NCBI GenBank assembly: GCA_042408595.1
Contig: JBHOQX010000083.1
Coordinates: 1-55,413 of the forward strand
Origin: JBHOQX01 sp042408595
Lineage (GTDB): Bacteria; Chloroflexota; Chloroflexia; Chloroflexales; Roseiflexaceae
Direction of reading: 5' to 3'
DNA: 55,413 nucleotides
The position numbers and the translations under genes were made by a program. Below are positions 52,619 through 55,413 of this stretch, piece by piece. Numbering within the stretch: the first letter of the stretch is position 1; each line of letters starts with the position of its first letter. The notes under the pieces were generated by a model that had not been told where the DNA came from, ran no database searches, and was given only the letters and a program-made list of their open reading frames with translations.

Positions 52619-52990
52619 ATGGCACTCAAACCTGTGGAGCACAACGGCACCACATTTGTCGAAGGCCCAGCCAACCAGCCGTTGCTCACAACTGCATACG
52701 ACATCGACCGCTTGATTGAAGCCTGTTTCAGCCAAGGAGCACAGGCTGCCCTGCTCTACGCTTCGAATATGCCACCTGCCTTCTTCGACCTCAGCTCCGG
52801 TCAGGCTGGGACGATTTTGCAGAAGTTGCGCACCTATCGCATCCGCCTGGCTGTTGTGGCCCCTCCCCAACAGGTTCGCTTCAGTCGCCGATTTGGAGAG
52901 ATGCTGGCAGATGAGCGGCAAGGCGCTCATTTTGACCTGTTCGAAAGCCGCGAGCAGGCCTATGCCTGGCTTGAGCAACAAGAGGTCTAA
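52619..52990 (+). CDS. Cassette 3 DUF4180 protein
   Basis: A 123-residue protein matching DUF4180: the centre QAALLYASNMPPAFFDLSSG then AGTILQKLRTYRIRLAVV, the RRFGEMLADERQGAHFDLF region, and the final AYAWL. Family members are small, often chromosomal or phage-borne, and unassigned; the fold suggests a STAS/SpoIIAA-like domain that could bind a protein or membrane lipid, which is a guess. GAGGGAG lies 5 bases before the ATG. Within cassette 3 (52422-53248), 197 bases from its start. No promoter seen in that leader. Confidence 0.85.
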   Translation: MALKPVEHNGTTFVEGPANQPLLTTAYDIDRLIEACFSQGAQAALLYASNMPPAFFDLSSGQAGTILQKLRTYRIRLAVVAPPQQVRFSRRFGEMLADERQGAHFDLFESREQAYAWLEQQEV

Positions 52991-53124
52991 AACTTAGCTA
53001 TCAGCTCTGGAGGTCGCGTCATACCTGTAACACAACCTCCTCTGCTGCGTCCGATCACGGCGTGTTCACTACGGCTTGTGCTCTGGAAATTAGTACATTA
53101 CAACCTGAGTTGCCAGCTGTTGCC

Positions 53125-53254
53125 GCCCAACATTCGCTTCCAGTCCGACGTGCTCTGCCGCGGCGATTTTGGCACTCAGAAGCGTTTGAAGGCTTTCCCG
53201 TTCTATCGAACATATTCCAATTGCCCGCACGCGGCTGAAGCTTTTGCGTTAGCC
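53125..53254 (+). other. attC3 recombination site
   Basis: R'' GCCCAAC (53125-53131), L'' CGCTTCCAGTCCGACG (53135-53150), identical to attC2 over this arm; L' GCGGCTGAAGC (53231-53241); R' GTTAGCC (53248-53254). R' differs from the complement of R'' because bases after the cut belong to cassette 4. Confidence 0.88.
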
Positions 53255-53290
53255 CGCACAGTTCCCATAGCCATTTAATCAAGGAGTTTC

Positions 53291-53881
53291 ATGAAAACGC
53301 TTATCACTGAGTTCATTAGCCTCGACGGTGTCGTCCAGGCGCCCGGTGCCCCAACAGAAGACACCGACGGCGGCTTTGCCCATGGCGGCTGGATGGTGAA
53401 GTACTTCGACCCGGAGGTCATCGGCGGGGCGTTCGACGAACTGGCAAAGCAGAGCGATGCGCTCATGCAAGGACGCCGCACCTATCAAGTGTCGGCTACT
53501 GCCTGGCCCAGCCGATCCGGTGACGATTTTTCCGATTGGATCAACCGCGTGCAAAAGTATGTGGTATCCGAGACGCTCACCGAAGATGACATCGTCTGGC
53601 ATCCCACAAAGATCATCCGTGGCCGCGACTTTCTGAAGACTGTCGCCGATCTACGGGCGCAGCCGGGCGGTTACATCTATGTGTATGGCAGCCCCACGAT
53701 GGTGCAGTCACTCCTCGCTGCTGACCTGGTCGACGAACTCGTGCTCACGGTCGTGCCCCTCGTCATCGGGAGTGGAAAGAAGCTCTTCCCGGCAATGGCC
53801 GAGCCGTTGCCGTTCGAACTCATTTCAGCCGTGAAGTCGAGCACCGGTGCACAGGTCTGCCGCTATGTGCGAGCACGGTAG
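53291..53881 (+). CDS. Cassette 4 dihydrofolate-reductase-fold protein (RibD_C/YyaP-like)
   Basis: A 196-residue protein of the RibD C-terminal/YyaP-YwjB group. It opens KTLITEFISLDGVVQAPG, then DALMQGRRTYQVSATAWPS near 57, and has IYVYGSPTMVQSLLAADLVDELVLTVVPLVIGSGKKLFP near 137, the usual signature. The group has a DHFR-like NADPH fold, but not the folate-site residues of DfrA-type enzymes, so it is not a trimethoprim-resistance gene. Substrate unknown; related proteins reduce pyrimidines or small aldehydes. AAGGAG lies 6 bases before the ATG. Occupies cassette 4 and is closer to chromosomal GC than cassettes 1 to 3. Confidence 0.88.
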   Translation: MKTLITEFISLDGVVQAPGAPTEDTDGGFAHGGWMVKYFDPEVIGGAFDELAKQSDALMQGRRTYQVSATAWPSRSGDDFSDWINRVQKYVVSETLTEDDIVWHPTKIIRGRDFLKTVADLRAQPGGYIYVYGSPTMVQSLLAADLVDELVLTVVPLVIGSGKKLFPAMAEPLPFELISAVKSSTGAQVCRYVRAR

Positions 53882-53903
53882 CGCCCCTTGCACATGCCGC
53901 GCT

Positions 53904-53963
53904 GGCTAACAACAGCATGCAGCGGACGGCGCTGCGCGCCGCCGCTGATGCTGAGCGTTGTGC
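53904..53963 (+). other. attC4 recombination site (short type)
   Basis: R'' GGCTAAC (53904-53910), then a near-perfect hairpin centred on GGCGCTGCGCGCC (53928-53940), with arms GCATGCAGCGG and CCGCTGATGC, and a core GTTGTGC at 53957-53963. At 60 bases it resembles the short attC of aadA-type cassettes. R'' is the exact complement of cassette 4's opening GTTAGCC. No further cassette end complementary to GTTGTGC (GCACAAC) is seen downstream. Confidence 0.75.
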
Positions 53964-53997
53964 GGCTTTCACACATCCCCATAGCCAGCACACACAT

Positions 53998-54020
53998 GAG
54001 GGTGGTCGTTGACCACCCTC
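53998..54020. terminator. Hairpin between convergent genes
   Basis: Perfect 10-base stem GAGGGTGGTC / GACCACCCTC with loop GTT. It lies between the end of cassette 4 and the stop of the minus-strand PfpI gene at 54058, so it may end transcripts from both sides. No T-run follows on either strand. Confidence 0.55.
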
Positions 54021-54057
54021 GCACATGCTTTCGTGCATCTATTACTCAGTGTCCGCG

Positions 54058-54642
54058 CTACGCGGTTTGGCGCGACCTGTGTTGGGCGAACACTTGGATC
54101 AAGGCTGGATTGAGATGTTCAGCAATATCACCTGGATTGCGGCTCGTCACCAGCAGCCCATCCACCACGACGGGCTGATCCACCCATGTCCCGCCAGCAT
54201 TCTCGATGTCTTTCCGCAGTGACGGCCACGAGGTCAAGGTGCGCCCGCGCACGACATCTGCCTCGATCAGATTCCACGGCCCGTGGCACATCGAGGCGAC
54301 GGGCTTACCTGCGTCGAAGAACGCCCGCACAAACGTCTTGGTCTTGGGATGCAGCCGCAGCAGATCGGGGTTAATGATCCCGCCTGGCAAGTAGAGAGCA
54401 TCGAAGTCCTCCGGCTGCGCATCCTCCAACGCCAGATCCACATCGAATGTATCGGCCCAGTTCAATGTATCTAGGGCACGCAGTTTGTCCGGCACGCCAC
54501 TCACCCAATGCTCACGCGGCGAAATTACCACCACCGTCGCCCCGGCAGCGCGCAACGCCGCTGCTGGTTCGGTGAGTTCGGCTTGTTCTACCCCGTCCGT
54601 GCATACGACTGCGATCCGCATACCGTTCAAGGTACCTACCAT
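54058..54642 (-). CDS. DJ-1/PfpI-type 1 glutamine amidotransferase-like protein
   Basis: A 194-residue protein of the DJ-1/PfpI family. The nucleophile elbow is KPVASMCHGPWNLIEADV with the cysteine near residue 107, and YLPGGIINPDLLRLHP near 80 supplies the family glutamate/aspartate contacts. PfpI-type proteins act as deglycases, glyoxalases or chaperones under stress. The ATG at 54642 has the excellent GAAGGAGGTC 5 bases upstream, better than ATG 54663. It is 34 bases downstream of the VOC gene on the same strand, suggesting a shared detoxification transcript. Not flanked by attC, so not clearly part of the integron. Confidence 0.92.
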   Translation of the reverse strand: MVGTLNGMRIAVVCTDGVEQAELTEPAAALRAAGATVVVISPREHWVSGVPDKLRALDTLNWADTFDVDLALEDAQPEDFDALYLPGGIINPDLLRLHPKTKTFVRAFFDAGKPVASMCHGPWNLIEADVVRGRTLTSWPSLRKDIENAGGTWVDQPVVVDGLLVTSRNPGDIAEHLNPALIQVFAQHRSRQTA

Positions 54643-54676
54643 TTTTGACCTCCTTCGTTTCAACGATCTGACTGCT

Positions 54677-55135
54677 CTACGGCTGAGCCGCTTGGAAAAT
54701 CTCTAACTGTATGCCATCTGGGTCACGGAAGTAGGCGAAGGTCGCACCGATCACATGTGAACTCCCATCCGCTTGGGTAAAGGTATAAGGCGGAGCATTG
54801 AAGGGAATACCCTGCGCCTGCAACCGGGTGTACACTGCCTGGATGTCCGGTACTTCGAAGGCAATGTGGATTGCGCCCACATCGTTGTTCTGTCGGTCAA
54901 ACGGGCGTCCGCGCGGTTGTTCATATTCAATCAGTTCCAAGATGATATTGCCCAACTGCACCATTGCGAAACGTACTCGTGCATCAGGAACCTGTGTCCC
55001 GCGTGCCAATCCTGCACCGCTCATGGGATCGACAAACAGTAGTTCACCGCCGGTCAGGGCTTGATAAAATTGCAGCGAGCGGTCGAGGTTGGCGACGGGC
55101 ACACCAATGTGATGCACACGATCGAACAAAACCAT
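54677..55135 (-). CDS. VOC-family (glyoxalase/dioxygenase fold) protein
   Basis: A 152-residue protein with the paired beta-alpha-beta-beta-beta modules of the vicinal oxygen chelate family. The metal histidine is in HHIGVPVANLDRSLQFYQ (residue 9), with ELIEYEQPRG near 66, HIAFEVPDIQAVYTRLQAQG near 88, and the final glutamate in FRDPDGIQLEIFQA near 143. These positions fit a glyoxalase I or methylmalonyl-CoA epimerase-like metal site. AGGAGGTGATCG leads directly to the ATG. The next gene, PfpI-like, is another possible glyoxal-detoxifying enzyme. Substrate not fixed by sequence. Confidence 0.88.
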   Translation of the reverse strand: MVLFDRVHHIGVPVANLDRSLQFYQALTGGELLFVDPMSGAGLARGTQVPDARVRFAMVQLGNIILELIEYEQPRGRPFDRQNNDVGAIHIAFEVPDIQAVYTRLQAQGIPFNAPPYTFTQADGSSHVIGATFAYFRDPDGIQLEIFQAAQP

Positions 55136-55188
55136 CGATCACCTCCTTGGATGCGTAGGCTGCATCGGTGGCTGCGACGAGTAGATAC

Positions 55189-55194
55189 ATGATA
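55189..55194 (-). promoter_or_regulatory. -10 box for VOC-PfpI pair
   Basis: Minus-strand TATCAT 54 bases upstream of the VOC start. No matching -35 at 16-18 bases. Confidence 0.35.
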
Positions 55195-55225
55195 GCTCAA
55201 ACATAGGGACTGGTCCGCATACCCT

Positions 55226-55245
55226 CAAGTGCAAAATTGCACTTG
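55226..55245. promoter_or_regulatory. Palindrome upstream of VOC gene
   Basis: Perfect 9-base arms CAAGTGCAA and TTGCACTTG around AA. It sits about 30 bases above the -10-like box of the VOC-PfpI genes. Shape fits a dimeric repressor or activator site; the regulator is not in the window. Confidence 0.5.
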
Positions 55246-55270
55246 ACATGCGCCACATCTGGCTTGCCGC

Positions 55271-55292
55271 GCCTAAGAAACTATCTCAAAAC
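55271..55292 (+). repeat. IS terminal inverted repeat (3' side)
   Basis: Same terminal sequence as 122-143 (reverse complement, one mismatch). It overlaps the transposase stop codon (55286-55288), placing it at the IS 3' end. Confidence 0.8.
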
Positions 55293-55413
55293 TCTGTTGC
55301 CGCCAGACGAACGGAGCGGCGATACCAAATCAAGGCACCCGCGAGCTTGAGCAGCCCGAGGTAGTTCGATGCTTTCTTGTCGTAGCGCACCAGAATGGCG
55401 CGACACGTGCTTA
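55286..55413 (-). CDS. Partial IS5-like transposase, 3' end (runs off window)
   Basis: The minus strand encodes the last 42 residues: CRAILVRYDKKASNYLGLLK, then LAGALIWYRRSVRLAATEF and stop. This is the typical IS5-family (IS427-like) C-terminus with the RYDK..NYLGL..LA pattern following the catalytic DDE domain. The rest lies beyond the window. The stop codon is inside the terminal repeat. Orientation is the same as the 5' fragment at positions 1-87, so the two flank the window as direct copies. Confidence 0.85.
   Translation of the reverse strand, partial: STCRAILVRYDKKASNYLGLLKLAGALIWYRRSVRLAATEF

Larger units (their letters stand above)
49573..53963. mobile_element. Chromosomal integron: intI, attI, Pc and four gene cassettes
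   Basis: Components in order: intI on the minus strand; a divergent promoter; a putative attI core; and four cassettes with attC sites. Cassette limits, cut between G and TT of each core GTTRRRY-type site, are 50730-51561, 51562-52421, 52422-53248 and 53249-53957. In every case the core opening the cassette is the exact reverse complement of the R'' box in its own attC: GTTGGAC/GTCCAAC, GTTGGGC/GCCCAAC twice, GTTAGCC/GGCTAAC. This is what circular cassettes joined by IntI leave behind. The cassettes look poorer in GC than the chromosome around them. The gene order matches the canonical integron platform. Confidence 0.92.

Noticed and set aside
53291..53881. Trimethoprim-resistance dihydrofolate reductase in a cassette
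   Set aside because: The sequence belongs to the RibD_C/YyaP group. Folate-site residues of DfrA or DfrB are not seen, so resistance cannot be claimed.
54058..55135. PfpI and VOC genes as further integron cassettes
   Set aside because: Both are on the minus strand, no attC is visible between or after them, and no complement of the last core (GCACAAC) occurs downstream.

Overview
The window is a high-GC bacterial chromosomal segment. The content suggests Chloroflexota, probably the Chloroflexia (Roseiflexus/Kouleothrix-like). This rests on large cytosolic GAF-rich histidine kinases without response regulators, a Pro/Thr-repeat surface protein, a PurL with a PurS-like N-terminus, a long MazG with a methylase remnant, and a slipin/NfeD pair. 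The assignment is inference from gene style; there is no rRNA or tRNA in the window to confirm it. About 45 genes are supported, mostly housekeeping singletons and short operons on both strands.

Layout. 1-143: inward-facing 5' end of an IS5-like insertion sequence. 250-10741: ClbS/DfsB-like protein, acyl-CoA ligase, rsmA, a membrane sensor kinase, mdh, a dksA-like/lspA/RluA-family operon, an unknown protein and an amidase. 11038-15872: mazG-DUF951, then NfeD-like protein, slipin and a metallo-beta-lactamase-fold hydrolase as one run. 15967-20348: a 1003-residue GAF sensor kinase divergent from a phage-recombination-type ATPase (Sak4-like). 20477-25035: phosphodiester glycosidase lipoprotein, an ABC exporter pair and gatB. 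25190-27591: a MarR regulator with a clear operator over its promoter, an MFS exporter and a DUF2227 membrane protein. 27920-32539: purL, DUF1444 protein and a membrane protein. 32564-39106: a Pro/Thr-repeat surface protein and two sensor kinases. 39321-49277: GH2 glycosidase, a sirtuin-like protein lacking catalytic residues, acetyltransferases, a nucleotidyltransferase, a membrane-anchored Fe-S oxidoreductase, iolC, a scrap of an mmsA/iolA-type dehydrogenase and a HAD hydrolase.

The most striking region is 49573-53963, a compact chromosomal integron. An integron-type tyrosine recombinase (minus strand) is followed by a divergent Pc-like promoter (TTGACA-17-TACACT), a putative attI core and four gene cassettes separated by attC sites. 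The 7-base core opening each cassette is the exact reverse complement of the R'' core in that cassette's own attC: GTTGGAC/GTCCAAC, GTTGGGC/GCCCAAC twice, and GTTAGCC/GGCTAAC. That fixes all four cassette boundaries to the base. The cassettes carry a protein with an L7/L12-like tail, an unknown 209-residue protein, a DUF4180 protein and a RibD_C/dihydrofolate-reductase-fold protein; none is a recognised resistance gene. Beyond them lie a PfpI-type and a VOC-type gene on the minus strand.

The window ends inside the 3' end of a second IS copy in the same orientation as the first, so the whole segment is the interval between two direct IS copies. Other notable points are an NfeD protease domain that has lost both Ser and Lys, a sirtuin with His and Asn replaced, three low-complexity insertions in PurL, decay of an inositol-catabolism gene, and a recurring extended -10 promoter motif.
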